Source of the DNA: Ignavibacteriales bacterium
Lineage (GTDB): Bacteria; Bacteroidota; Ignavibacteria; Ignavibacteriales; Ignavibacteriaceae
Assembly: GCA_015709675.1 (NCBI GenBank)
Contig: CP054182.1
Coordinates: 3,141,448-3,205,447, forward strand
Length of the DNA: 64,000 nt
Reading direction: 5' to 3'
Shown here: one piece after another, positions 9,813 through 18,700 of the stretch
Numbering within the stretch: the first letter of the stretch is position 1
Layout: each line of letters starts with the position of its first letter
Position numbers and translations under genes: made by a program
The notes under the pieces: model-generated
Told to the model about the DNA's origin: nothing
What the model saw: only the letters and a program-made list of their open reading frames with translations
Database searches by the model: none

Positions 9813-11330
9813 TTATAAACCGAATCTGTAACGTAACTGCATAGATCCGCCGCCTGCTGTTTCATAGGGACGTTTCTTTCTTGTGACAGGAGCAGTGACC
9901 AACTGTGTTTCAAGTCTGAACTGATGACCGCCGTCAAGCTCAAACAAAGCAAGCCATGCAGTGAATTTGATGACACCATCATACAGCTTTGTTTTTGATG
10001 CAAAAAGTTCAGTTCCTTCAGGTGCGAAGTTCAGATGGAACTGGATCATCGGAGCAATATTTGCGTAAATTTCTTTTGACGAGATCTTGGTGTTTGATCT
10101 CTTGGCATATTCAGCTTCCTGAACATCATGATAACCAACACCCACATCCATGCGGAATCTGGTAGTATAGTTATCTGATTCGTTCCAGTAGAATGACATT
10201 GACCACTCCATTGAATTTCCGCCGAAGTATGCAACGTCACGGGTAGCAGATTTTGAGAATCTGAGAGCTGGTCCCTGATAATCAATTACGCCGGCCATAA
10301 TATAAAGATTCCAGAACGGAAGCCCGAATGGACGAGTGAGTGAAAGGTCAAGTCCTGCACCATTAGACATGTTAAGCCTAGGGCTGGCTGCCTGATTCCA
10401 GACAAGATAATCAGTAAATCCTGTAAGATCAACCGCAGCACGTGCAAGAAGTCTTGCGTCAACCATTACTGCTTTTTCTATTTCTTCTTTCTTTTCTGAA
10501 AGACTGATCAGCGTTCTGAATCCGCCTGTAACAGACTGACCTCTGAAAGGAAGCACATTGAAGACTTTATCTTCAAATCCGAGTTCTACTGAAGCGCCGC
10601 CCAGTGAAAAGTCCATTACTTCGTGTGAAAATGTTATAAAAGACGGTGTTGCATCAATTTTGAAAGGTGAAGCAACTTCAACTACTTCCGGACCTCTTCT
10701 GCTGGTCTTCTGAACAACTTTTGGTTTCGGATACCAGTGAGGATGATTTGCTCTCATATAATTGAGAAAGTCAGTATTGTCACGGGAAGAAAGACCTAAA
10801 CTGGTCTGAATCTCCTGATCAGGATTTATTCTGAGGAGTGATGGAGGATCTGAATCAGGATTCTCCTTAATAAACTTATCTACAACCTTGTAAAACTTGA
10901 AGTAGATATTGCTATAATTATTTTTCAGATTGAACATATCACCAAAAGTGAGGACTCTGGTCGTGTCAAAGGACGGGCCAGAAGCATCACCGAAGAAACT
11001 AGAGTCTCCTCCGGCGAGATTGGTAATCTGATCAACGTAGAGAACAATCATTGAATCCACTCCGATTGCATCCTTGAGGAATACAATCCTGTAAATAATG
11101 TTGTCCTTTGCCTGAAGAGAGACAGGCTCTCTTTCATTGATTCGGGGCAGATTGGTGAAATCAGGATCTATCCTGCCATCAGAGGGATACTCAACGTAAT
11201 GAAGGTTGAGATATCTCTTATCCCGGCGGAGTTTAAGATCAATCTTCTTTATGATTTCATCAAGGTCCTGTGCAACCATGACCATAGAAATCATGAAGAA
11301 GAATAAGGTTAAAAATAATTTTCTAAACAT
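9813..11330 (-). CDS. Predicted outer-membrane protein A1 of GldLM-like locus
   Basis: Unknown family; 505 residues with a Sec signal (MFRKLFLTLFFFMISMVMVAQ). N-terminal soluble domain with SFFGDASGPSFDTTRVLTFG; a basic linker (KTSRRGPE) near residue 210; then a barrel-like region ending QLRYRFGL. It is the paralogue of A2. It lies 39 nt downstream of the Ig-like secreted protein gene and 20 nt upstream of B1, in the same direction as the GldL/GldM-like genes. The paired duplication implies that A and B products act together, perhaps as hetero-oligomeric barrels; that is inference. Confidence 0.7.
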   Translation of the reverse strand: MFRKLFLTLFFFMISMVMVAQDLDEIIKKIDLKLRRDKRYLNLHYVEYPSDGRIDPDFTNLPRINEREPVSLQAKDNIIYRIVFLKDAIGVDSMIVLYVDQITNLAGGDSSFFGDASGPSFDTTRVLTFGDMFNLKNNYSNIYFKFYKVVDKFIKENPDSDPPSLLRINPDQEIQTSLGLSSRDNTDFLNYMRANHPHWYPKPKVVQKTSRRGPEVVEVASPFKIDATPSFITFSHEVMDFSLGGASVELGFEDKVFNVLPFRGQSVTGGFRTLISLSEKKEEIEKAVMVDARLLARAAVDLTGFTDYLVWNQAASPRLNMSNGAGLDLSLTRPFGLPFWNLYIMAGVIDYQGPALRFSKSATRDVAYFGGNSMEWSMSFYWNESDNYTTRFRMDVGVGYHDVQEAEYAKRSNTKISSKEIYANIAPMIQFHLNFAPEGTELFASKTKLYDGVIKFTAWLALFELDGGHQFRLETQLVTAPVTRKKRPYETAGGGSMQLRYRFGL

Positions 11331-11369
11331 AAAAACATTCCATCTGTAAAGAAATAAGTAATTAAAAAC

Positions 11370-12443
11370 CTATTTAATAACTGTAGCGTAAAAGGTCTCT
11401 TTAACCTGATCACCAAACTGCGTTCTGAACTGAACGGTTATTTTAATATCTGCATCGCTTCCGGTTGACATAGCATTCATGAAGTCCTGGTTGACATTCA
11501 GATCAATATACACAAACACACCCTGCTTACGCTGGGTTGCTCCAGTAATAAACTGTTCTGGTTCAGAGGTAACTCTGAGGTTTCTCACTTCAGGCGTAAC
11601 CGCAACTATTCCTCCCGGTTTCATACCCATATAGGTAAAGAGGAATGATTTACTGAACTGATTGTCTATACTGATATACCATGGATCTTCCCCTGCCTTC
11701 GGTTCGGCACTTGACCATCCGTTAAACTTCTGGACAGCCGGCTTGTCAATAGAAAAAGTCCACTCAGAATTTTCAACCGCATCCTTAAAGGGATTTTTAT
11801 AAGTGAACTGTTTACCCTGATAAAAGCCCTTAATGGTGAGTGATTTACCAACCGAATTGATGTCGCTTAAAATCTTATCAAGTCTTACTACTGAACCGCG
11901 GCCGCTGTCAACGATTGCGCTGCCGTCCAAAACCTGATAAGAATACAAGTTAAAATCGGTGTATTCGGATGTGGCAAAACTCATCACATCATTTTCGGAA
12001 AAGAAATAGTTGGGTCTGAGAGTAATCGGAGCCGCAAGAGTCGGTTCTGAAACATTCACAGCATAGTACCGGTCCGCTTTAAATGCTCCTGTTTCACCCT
12101 TTCCGCTCACGGTGATTTTTACTAAATAGTTACCCGGCTGATCAATAAAATCATGCAGAACAAGCCAGACAGTTGTTCCTCTTCCGCCGGCAACATATTT
12201 TGAAAAATCTTCTTTCCTTGGACGCTGCGTAAAGTTATTAATATCCCTAACTTTCTGACCATCAGCAGTCAGCAGTTCAGCGGTAAAATCAAAACTCAGA
12301 AGGTTAGCAGCTACAATAGCGCCAACTTGCGGGACATTAAAATTCTGCAGTTTAACAACATTTATCGTGTCACTGATAGTCTGGGGAAACAGATTGATAC
12401 TAAGCAGCATTACTGCCACAAAGCTTAACCTTTTTAAAAACAT
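11370..12443 (-). CDS. Secreted multi-Ig-like protein, possible detached GldM periplasmic part
   Basis: 357 residues with signal peptide (MFLKRLSFVAVMLLSINLFPQ) and no other membrane segment. The mature part is all-beta by eye and can be divided into about three Ig-like modules of ~100 residues (for example GRGTTVWLVLHDFIDQPGNYLVKITV, and the closing ITVQFRTQFGDQVKETFYATVIK). In T9SS, GldM/PorM carries such modules (D2-D4) beyond its single helix. Here the upstream GldM-like protein is only 205 residues, so this protein may supply the missing periplasmic shaft in trans. A generic chaperone-like adaptor is the alternative. A strong hairpin (12481-12510) separates the two genes. Confidence 0.6.
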   Translation of the reverse strand: MFLKRLSFVAVMLLSINLFPQTISDTINVVKLQNFNVPQVGAIVAANLLSFDFTAELLTADGQKVRDINNFTQRPRKEDFSKYVAGGRGTTVWLVLHDFIDQPGNYLVKITVSGKGETGAFKADRYYAVNVSEPTLAAPITLRPNYFFSENDVMSFATSEYTDFNLYSYQVLDGSAIVDSGRGSVVRLDKILSDINSVGKSLTIKGFYQGKQFTYKNPFKDAVENSEWTFSIDKPAVQKFNGWSSAEPKAGEDPWYISIDNQFSKSFLFTYMGMKPGGIVAVTPEVRNLRVTSEPEQFITGATQRKQGVFVYIDLNVNQDFMNAMSTGSDADIKITVQFRTQFGDQVKETFYATVIK

Positions 12444-12480
12444 CGTATCCTCGGTTTAGATTATTTCAAAAATAATAAAA

Positions 12481-12510
12481 ATCAGGCAGGTGCGATGTGA
12501 CCTGCCTGAT
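12481..12510 (-). terminator. Intercistronic hairpin, likely partial terminator
   Basis: An 11-nt stem (ATCAGGCAGGT / ACCTGCCTGAT) encloses an 8-nt loop. On the minus strand it is followed by TTTTTATTATTTTTG. It lies between the short GldM-like gene and the Ig-like gene of the same operon. It looks like a Rho-independent terminator with an imperfect U tract. If it is leaky it would set a higher level for the two inner-membrane genes than for the downstream envelope genes. Confidence 0.65.
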
Positions 12511-12528
12511 ATTTTGTAGAACTATTTG

Positions 12529-13146
12529 CTAGTCAACAAGCGCGCCCGCAGCCTGCTTTACACCACCCTGCCGTTTGGCGCGGATAGTGAATTCTTCCTG
12601 ATTTGATACTCCTTCTTTCAGATCGCCAATCAGCTCCATGAGCTGACCTTTCAATCTTTCAGTAAGATAGTCAGGAACACTGCGCTGGACGCGGCACTGG
12701 GCAACAAATTTGAAGTCACCTTCGTTGGTGATTTTTGCAATAAATTTGCCAGTACCACTTTCATTCAGAACGTAGTATGCTTTATTGGTATCTGCGTTAG
12801 CTGAGGAAAGTTCTCCCGGCCAGCCTGAGGGAACGGGTGAACCCTTAACCTTAACGGTGAATTCCACATTTTTCTTCTCATCTTCTGAGACGAGCCCGAT
12901 AGCGGAGAGAACTACAGTAGCTTCCTTGCTGTCGGCGCTTCCAACGTTGAAATCAAGACTCTTGGGAACTGCTGCCAGAATAAGCGGAGCCTTATAGGAC
13001 TCGGCAATACTTACAAGCATTTTGTCCCTGATCTTGTGTTCTTCCTCTTCTAATTCGTCTCTTTCGGTGCTGATAATCAACAACTCTACTATAAGTACCA
13101 CATAGAGTACGAAGTAGAGCATTTTTCCGCTGCCACCTTTTGCCAT
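12529..13146 (-). CDS. Short GldM/PorM-like single-helix motor protein
   Basis: 205 residues. A short basic N-terminus precedes one membrane helix at residues 9-27 (MLYFVLYVVLIVELLIIS) with an internal E21, followed by R29 and an acidic stretch (ERDELEEEEHKIRDK). A periplasmic beta domain spans about 55-150 and a helical tail ~157-180. The topology (N-in, one helix, periplasmic domain) and its position 35 nt after the GldL-like gene match GldM/PorM. But GldM is usually around 500 residues, so about 300 residues are missing, and the gene is not simply truncated since it ends in its own stop and hairpin. Start ATG has a good GGAG. The orthology is a topological inference. Confidence 0.6.
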   Translation of the reverse strand: MAKGGSGKMLYFVLYVVLIVELLIISTERDELEEEEHKIRDKMLVSIAESYKAPLILAAVPKSLDFNVGSADSKEATVVLSAIGLVSEDEKKNVEFTVKVKGSPVPSGWPGELSSANADTNKAYYVLNESGTGKFIAKITNEGDFKFVAQCRVQRSVPDYLTERLKGQLMELIGDLKEGVSNQEEFTIRAKRQGGVKQAAGALVD

Positions 13147-13181
13147 TTTAAACTCCTTTTTTAAAGATATTTATTTAATTA

Positions 13182-13730
13182 TTAACCCTTAAATACCTGT
13201 CTCAATTCGGAGATGGACTTATAGAATTCGTTTTTCTGGGCAGTCAGTTTTTTGTTGATATTTTCGAGATTAGCGAGCTGGTCGTTAATAACTTTCATTT
13301 CAGCATCAACCACGCCGCGAAGATCACTGATGGTCTGCTTAGCTTTTGCAACTTCAGCATCCGGTACAAGAGCTGCCGCAGCAGGCTTCTTATCGTCCGC
13401 ATGATGAGCATCTCCGAAAGAATCTTCAGGGGTAAAGAAAGTTACCACTGCCAGGATCATCAGGAGTGTAAATTCGAGAAAGAGAGCGATCATCACCCAG
13501 GTTGAAGAAACCTTCTGAGTCGCATGATCAAGAAGGAACGGTGGAACAATGGGAATTTTGTAGGCAGCTGTTCCTAATCCTTTCAGACCGACGATGATAA
13601 TGAGTAACGCTGCACCCATGTACACCAAACCCTGAATGTTGTTGGCATAGTTAGGAATGAAGGTATACACCATGTAACGACCGAAAGCTGTTTTAGGACC
13701 GCTAGCAGGTTTCTGATTCTGAGTTGCCAC
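13182..13730 (-). CDS. GldL/PorL-like inner-membrane motor protein
   Basis: 182 residues, GTG start with GGAG 8 nt upstream. Two membrane helices: about 33-52 (QGLVYMGAALLIIIVGLKGLG) and 77-99 (TWVMIALFLEFTLLMILAVV), then a cytoplasmic Ala/Pro/acidic linker and a coiled coil at about 125-180 (DLRGVVDAEMKVINDQLANLENI...). The GldL family has the same plan: two helices with one buried Glu in the second and a cytoplasmic helical tail. The Glu here is E86. GldL pairs with GldM as a proton-driven motor for type IX secretion or gliding; the next gene encodes a GldM-like protein. Identity to true GldL is low by eye, so I assign the superfamily rather than the gene. Confidence 0.65.
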   Translation of the reverse strand: MATQNQKPASGPKTAFGRYMVYTFIPNYANNIQGLVYMGAALLIIIVGLKGLGTAAYKIPIVPPFLLDHATQKVSSTWVMIALFLEFTLLMILAVVTFFTPEDSFGDAHHADDKKPAAAALVPDAEVAKAKQTISDLRGVVDAEMKVINDQLANLENINKKLTAQKNEFYKSISELRQVFKG

Positions 13731-13981
13731 AGTAGATTCTCCTATATATTGGATTTAAGTTAATTGAATATCGTTTAGAGCTAAAATTTCGTTAAAAAAA
13801 AAACTAATTCCAATTGAAAACTAAATCAATGGGAAAAAATAAAACACACACACAACATAGCTCACACATTTTGGAGTCATTCAGCTATCCTCATCGGTGA
13901 GCGCAAAGTTGAGGATAATGTTCGGAATTAATTAAATAATAGTCTGAAAGATAAACTAAAAAAGCAATTCCTGAAATATCT

Positions 13982-15583
13982 TCACGATTCCTTAACCTCT
14001 TTTTCTTCAAACCAGCCAAAAAAAGCTTTCAGCGCGTGACGGCGCTCATCTGATACGTAATTAAAATTAACCCCGCGGGGGGTTATCTCCCAAAATTCTT
14101 CCTCTTTGGTGTTCTCAATCAACTCCTGGATTTTCATGATTCTGCCGTAGGGCTCAAGTTTCATATCCTCAAATATGACCCGCGCCAGGTCTTCTTCCCC
14201 GTTAAGCAGGTAAAAACCGGCAAGTTTTGCCTGAGCCACGCGGACCCCTATCAAGGAAGCTTCCTTGGAAGAACCCTTTTCTTTTGATTCTTCTATGGGC
14301 TCATCAACTGTAAGGAACAATTTTAACAGAGCAGCCTGATTTGGCACCTGCTTTTCGTAGGCCAGTTCCATCAGAACACACAAATCATGAGCAGCAGTCT
14401 CAAGAATAAATAACACCTGAAACTTGTTCGCTTCCTGACCATAGTATTTAAAGTAAAAGAAAATGGTTTCCACCATTTTGGGGTTCACATCCATCAGTTC
14501 TTCAGCCAGCACACGGTAATGCTCCAGTGTGTTAAATGCCGAGCGCGGATCCCTCTCCCTAATGGCAATACGCAGGTAGGAGTTAAAATACTGAAATGTG
14601 CAGTGAAGTGCCCCGTTATCGCTGGCTTTCATCGCTCCCGAGCCGATCAGTTCGGAGTTCAGCAGGACTCCGGAGGCCACATCTCTCAGAGTTACCCTTG
14701 AATTGGAGTAAAGCATTTCAAACAGCCGGAATACTTTTCTTTCCAGGAATATTTTTTTCCGTTCGATAACAGATAGCACGAACCTGGAATAGCTCGAAAA
14801 ATCAGGATCATAATACGCCAGACCGCTGAACTTGAACCAGCTGTTTGGAAGGGACTGCTTTAGGGGAAGATAATCAACCGTGAGAGACTTTAACGTCGCA
14901 ACGCAAAGCAGCACTGTAGCCCTGTCCCCCTGTATTACGGAATTAAGGGCGATATCACCGATAAAATTAATATTCTCAGCAATAGAGTCTTTTTTCTCTG
15001 AGACTAAAGAAGAAGGAGGATTTCCTCCGGCGGCCTCTGACTTTTTTATAATGTCCTGCAAATCTTTATCAATCTTGTCCTGCACATAGGTAATAAAGTA
15101 ATTCGGACGGAGGAAATTTGAAACATAATTAAAATGAGGTATAACAATCATCAGACAGCTTAATATCATCAGGAGGCTGAAGGTGATTGAGAAGTACGGA
15201 ACATTTTCACCTGTTATCGTATTGCTTACCGTAACAGTATAGATTGCCGTTATAACATACAGCATGATAACTATAATGTTAATCTTATTCTGAATAAACA
15301 GTTCCATTATCTTTGAGGAGTATTTATTCGCGGCCAGCTGTACGATAATGGCAAGTACGGTAATTTCAATACCCATGATGGCTGAAACCAGTTCACCGAG
15401 CCCCCCTATGGTATTGGTGAGATTTCCGGCGTCCTGGGTGTAAAGTACCGCAAATACATTCGCGTTATAATGGTACAGCAGCATATCAACTACCCTTGTA
15501 ATGACAAGAAGAAGTACACTCACTGAGACTATAGCCGATGAGGGTATAACCCAGGGCTTTAGCTTTTCATAATCGACGCGCAA
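13982..15583 (-). CDS. DUF2254-like predicted membrane protein
   Basis: About 533 residues. Several N-terminal membrane segments (VIPSSAIVSVSVLLLVITRVV; ELVSAIMGIEITVLAIIVQLA; INIIVIMLYVITAIYTVTV; SITFSLLMILSCLMIVIPHF) are followed by a ~350-residue cytoplasmic helical region. The ITVLAIIVQLAANKYSSKIM stretch followed by a second hydrophobic helix resembles DUF2254 membrane proteins; no biochemical role is established for that family. I chose the TTG at 15583, which gives LRVDYEKLKPWVIPS at the first helix. The frame is open to a further TTG at 15628, but a promoter-like TATATTTG box lies between them. It stands alone between two other transcription units. Confidence 0.6.
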   Translation of the reverse strand: MRVDYEKLKPWVIPSSAIVSVSVLLLVITRVVDMLLYHYNANVFAVLYTQDAGNLTNTIGGLGELVSAIMGIEITVLAIIVQLAANKYSSKIMELFIQNKINIIVIMLYVITAIYTVTVSNTITGENVPYFSITFSLLMILSCLMIVIPHFNYVSNFLRPNYFITYVQDKIDKDLQDIIKKSEAAGGNPPSSLVSEKKDSIAENINFIGDIALNSVIQGDRATVLLCVATLKSLTVDYLPLKQSLPNSWFKFSGLAYYDPDFSSYSRFVLSVIERKKIFLERKVFRLFEMLYSNSRVTLRDVASGVLLNSELIGSGAMKASDNGALHCTFQYFNSYLRIAIRERDPRSAFNTLEHYRVLAEELMDVNPKMVETIFFYFKYYGQEANKFQVLFILETAAHDLCVLMELAYEKQVPNQAALLKLFLTVDEPIEESKEKGSSKEASLIGVRVAQAKLAGFYLLNGEEDLARVIFEDMKLEPYGRIMKIQELIENTKEEEFWEITPRGVNFNYVSDERRHALKAFFGWFEEKEVKES

Positions 15584-15614
15584 AAATTTTCCGGAATGAT
15601 TTATTAGAATTATG

Positions 15615-15622
15615 CAAATATA
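15615..15622 (-). promoter_or_regulatory. Bacteroidota-type -7 box (TATATTTG)
   Basis: Exact match on the minus strand to the TAnnTTTG element of Bacteroidota primary-sigma promoters, placed about 32-39 nt before the TTG start chosen at 15583. I do not see a matching TTG -33 element at the usual distance, so this is tentative. Confidence 0.35.
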
Positions 15623-15711
15623 GAGCAATTCCCCTTATTTGATGCTTAATTTTTGCTGTCAGAGACTGTTTTTCTTTCCACCCCCCAGCAGCAGAACAGG
15701 GATACTACCCC

Positions 15712-15762
15712 TATAGGTAAAAAAAAAGGAGACCCCTGAATGAGGCCTCCTTTTCATAAAAA
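15712..15762 (-). terminator. Rho-independent terminator after subtilisin gene
   Basis: On the minus strand AAAAGGAG and CTCCTTTT arms, extended by GC-rich bases, enclose a short loop and run into a T-rich tract. It lies just past the stop at 15776, as expected for the end of that transcript. Confidence 0.6.
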
Positions 15763-15775
15763 CTGTGAGTGTAGT

Positions 15776-18700
15776 TTACTTAACCAAAATCATTTTTTTG
15801 GTGTCGGTAAACGATGACTCACCAGCTGAAACGCGGATGGTGTATATATATGTTCCGCTGGTTAACTGGCTTGCATCAAAACTGACCTGATGATATCCAG
15901 CTTCTTTAACTTCATTAACCAGAGTGGCAACTCTTTCACCAAGGGCTGAGTAAATATCAAGCACGACATTTCCTCTGACCGGCAGAGAGTAACTGATGCT
16001 GGTTGCAGGGTTAAACGGATTAGGATAATTCTGATTCAGTGAGAATACATCAGGACGGCTGATTTCCACTCTGATTTCATCATAAGTTTTGCTGGTTCCG
16101 TTGTAGTCTTCCTGTATCAGGCGATAAAAATAAACACCTGTTTCCAGTCCTGATTCGGTAAATTCATAACGGCTGATTTCGGTAGTGTTGCCTCTGCCGT
16201 CAATGTAACCGGCCTGTTTCCAGGCTGAGTTTTCATTTCTTCTTTCAACGCGGAAACCTTTGTTGTTTACTTCTGTTGCAGTCACCCATTGCAGTAGTGC
16301 AGTGTTGCCATTAACAGAACCGGTAAATGAGGTTAATTCAACCGGTACTTCACCGTCAATATAAAGACTGACCGGTATAGTATGAGTCGGCTTTAACGGA
16401 TCATTGGTAGAGAAAACAACATCCATGGTATACATACCGGCAGGATAGTCTTCCGATCTGAACTCCATAACAACCGATGCTGATGCACCATTATTCAGGG
16501 TACCTCCGGTATGCTGGGTGGTCATCCATTCAGGATCTGCAGCAAATTTGATCGCATGGCTATTCTTTGCATAGGCAGCATTATAAGCAGTCTGCAATCC
16601 AACTGAACCATTGCCATTTTCGATACCGATGGTGGCCGAGTTCATGGTGGATGAGGTCATTGTCTTATAGTAAATCATTATTCTGCCGTTAGAATAAAGC
16701 ACAACCTGGAAAGTTAATGATGAACCGGTTGTGGAATATCTTGGCCAATTATTGTACTGGATGGTGAATTTACCGCCATCTGCCTTATAATATACTTCAC
16801 CTCCGTTTGTGCCGTCAAGATCGTCCCAGAACGGGGCAATATATTCGTTCGGTGCTGCAGCATTAGGAATAGCAGCATTGGTAAATATGTTAGAAGTAGG
16901 AGCGTTAAACAGAATTACGCCATTCGAAGAAGCGTAAACGGTGTTCTTTACGTTTCCATAGAATTTGAATGGGAACGGAAGAGTAATTGGACCTGAATGT
17001 CCCTCATCTTTAGCACCAAAAGTACCAGTCGGAGTCCAGGTAGTAACATTTGTTCCTGTGGCTGCGATATCATTCCACTCATATGCAGGACCATTCGGTT
17101 CATCACTGTCAATCCACTTATATCCGAAAGCATCTGGTCCGCCCTGTCCTTCAATTGAAAGTCCAGGTGTGTACTGAGAGAGTTCATCACCTTTCACAGG
17201 ATATTTTCCTTCAAGCACCTGAGTCTGATGAGGTACTAATGTCAGTTTAACGTTACCCGGGAATGTGCTGTTCTGCAAAGATACCTGGTAGTTCAGTGTT
17301 GAAGCATGCGCGGAGGTATTTGACACAACGAGACTGTCAACATATACCATATTTGCGCTTAACTGCTTGTGCATTGAGTCAGGAGTAACGGAAAGTGCAG
17401 GAGCGCCAAGGGTTGTGCCTGAAGCGCTGTTTGAAAGCAAGGACCAGTTACCCCAAAGATCACGTGCACGGATAGCAAAATGATAAGTTGTAGCAGGCTG
17501 AAGATTGCCAACCATAACCATATCAGTTGATCCTGAAGCGCCAGGCGCTCCGTTGAAGGGAACATCCTGAGCATTATTAAAAGCAACAGTATCTGTTATA
17601 GGTGCATTGGACATCTTAATTGCATATCCTACTACACCGCCATTTGAAGTATCATCCGGAACCGTCCAGGTGAGTTTCAGGCTGTTTGACTGCGGCTCAG
17701 CTGAGGCAAGATTAGTAATCTGCGTTGGTGCAACGGTATCAGGGGTTCCTAATGTAAGGAATGCAGCATAGAGATCAATCAGACCCATTCCGTAGGTGTT
17801 ATCTTCACCTGCTGTACCTAGATCCTTTGCGGTATTATAAAGAGCCATTTTAATCTGGGCACCGGTAAGTGTTGGAGCATACTGCTTTAAGAGCGCAATA
17901 GCACCCACCACATGGGGAGCTGCCATGGAGGTACCGCTGAGTGTTGAGTATCCGCCGCCCGGATAGGATGAACGGACATTATTTCCGGGAGCTGAGACTT
18001 CCGGCTTTATCAGAAATGAGCCTGTTCCACCGCAAACTGAAGGTCCGCGGCTCGAAAAACTGGCGATCGGATTATTGTTACCGCCGAGATACTGAACGCC
18101 GTCAATTGCTCCGATTGCGAAAACATTCACCTCAGTAGTACTGATATTCTTTGGTTTGGTGATGGTGGAAGCACTTGGTCCGCTGTTACCTGCTGAGAAA
18201 ACTACCGCGATACCTGAAGCCTCAACTGCATCAAGTGTGGTTTTATATATACCGGTACATTCGTTTGAAACATTGGGATCATACCAGCTGTTGCCGATTG
18301 CATCCGGCATATCAGTAATAGTAGAAGGGTTGCCGTCAGGGTTCATTGCCCACTGGAAAGCGGCAACAGAATTTGAGGTGTGGGGTGAGGAACAGATTGT
18401 TTTAGCGGCAATCCACTGAGCATCAATAGCAACACCAACGGTGTCAGCAGTGGTTGTGGAGCGGCCTGCCATGGTTCCGATGGTATGGGTTCCGTGACCG
18501 TCACAATCGTTAGGGGTGGTTGAGCCTCCGCCCGGATCAAACCATGCCTGGCTGGCAGGAACAGTATTGCCTCTCCACTTGTGATTGATAGCCGGATGTG
18601 TAGGATCCACACCGGTATCTATACCCATGACTAAACGGCCCTGACCGGTAATACCCATTGCCCAAAGTTTATCTGCATTGATAATCTTTACGCCGGGTTC

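Noticed and set aside
13838-13856. (CA)n tract upstream of the GldL-like gene as phase-variation repeat
   Set aside because: Only about five to six units, interrupted, and far from the start; too short to call.
16948-18612. Several 60-90-codon frames inside the subtilisin gene
   Set aside because: Shadows of a strong long coding sequence on other frames, no ribosome sites or domains.
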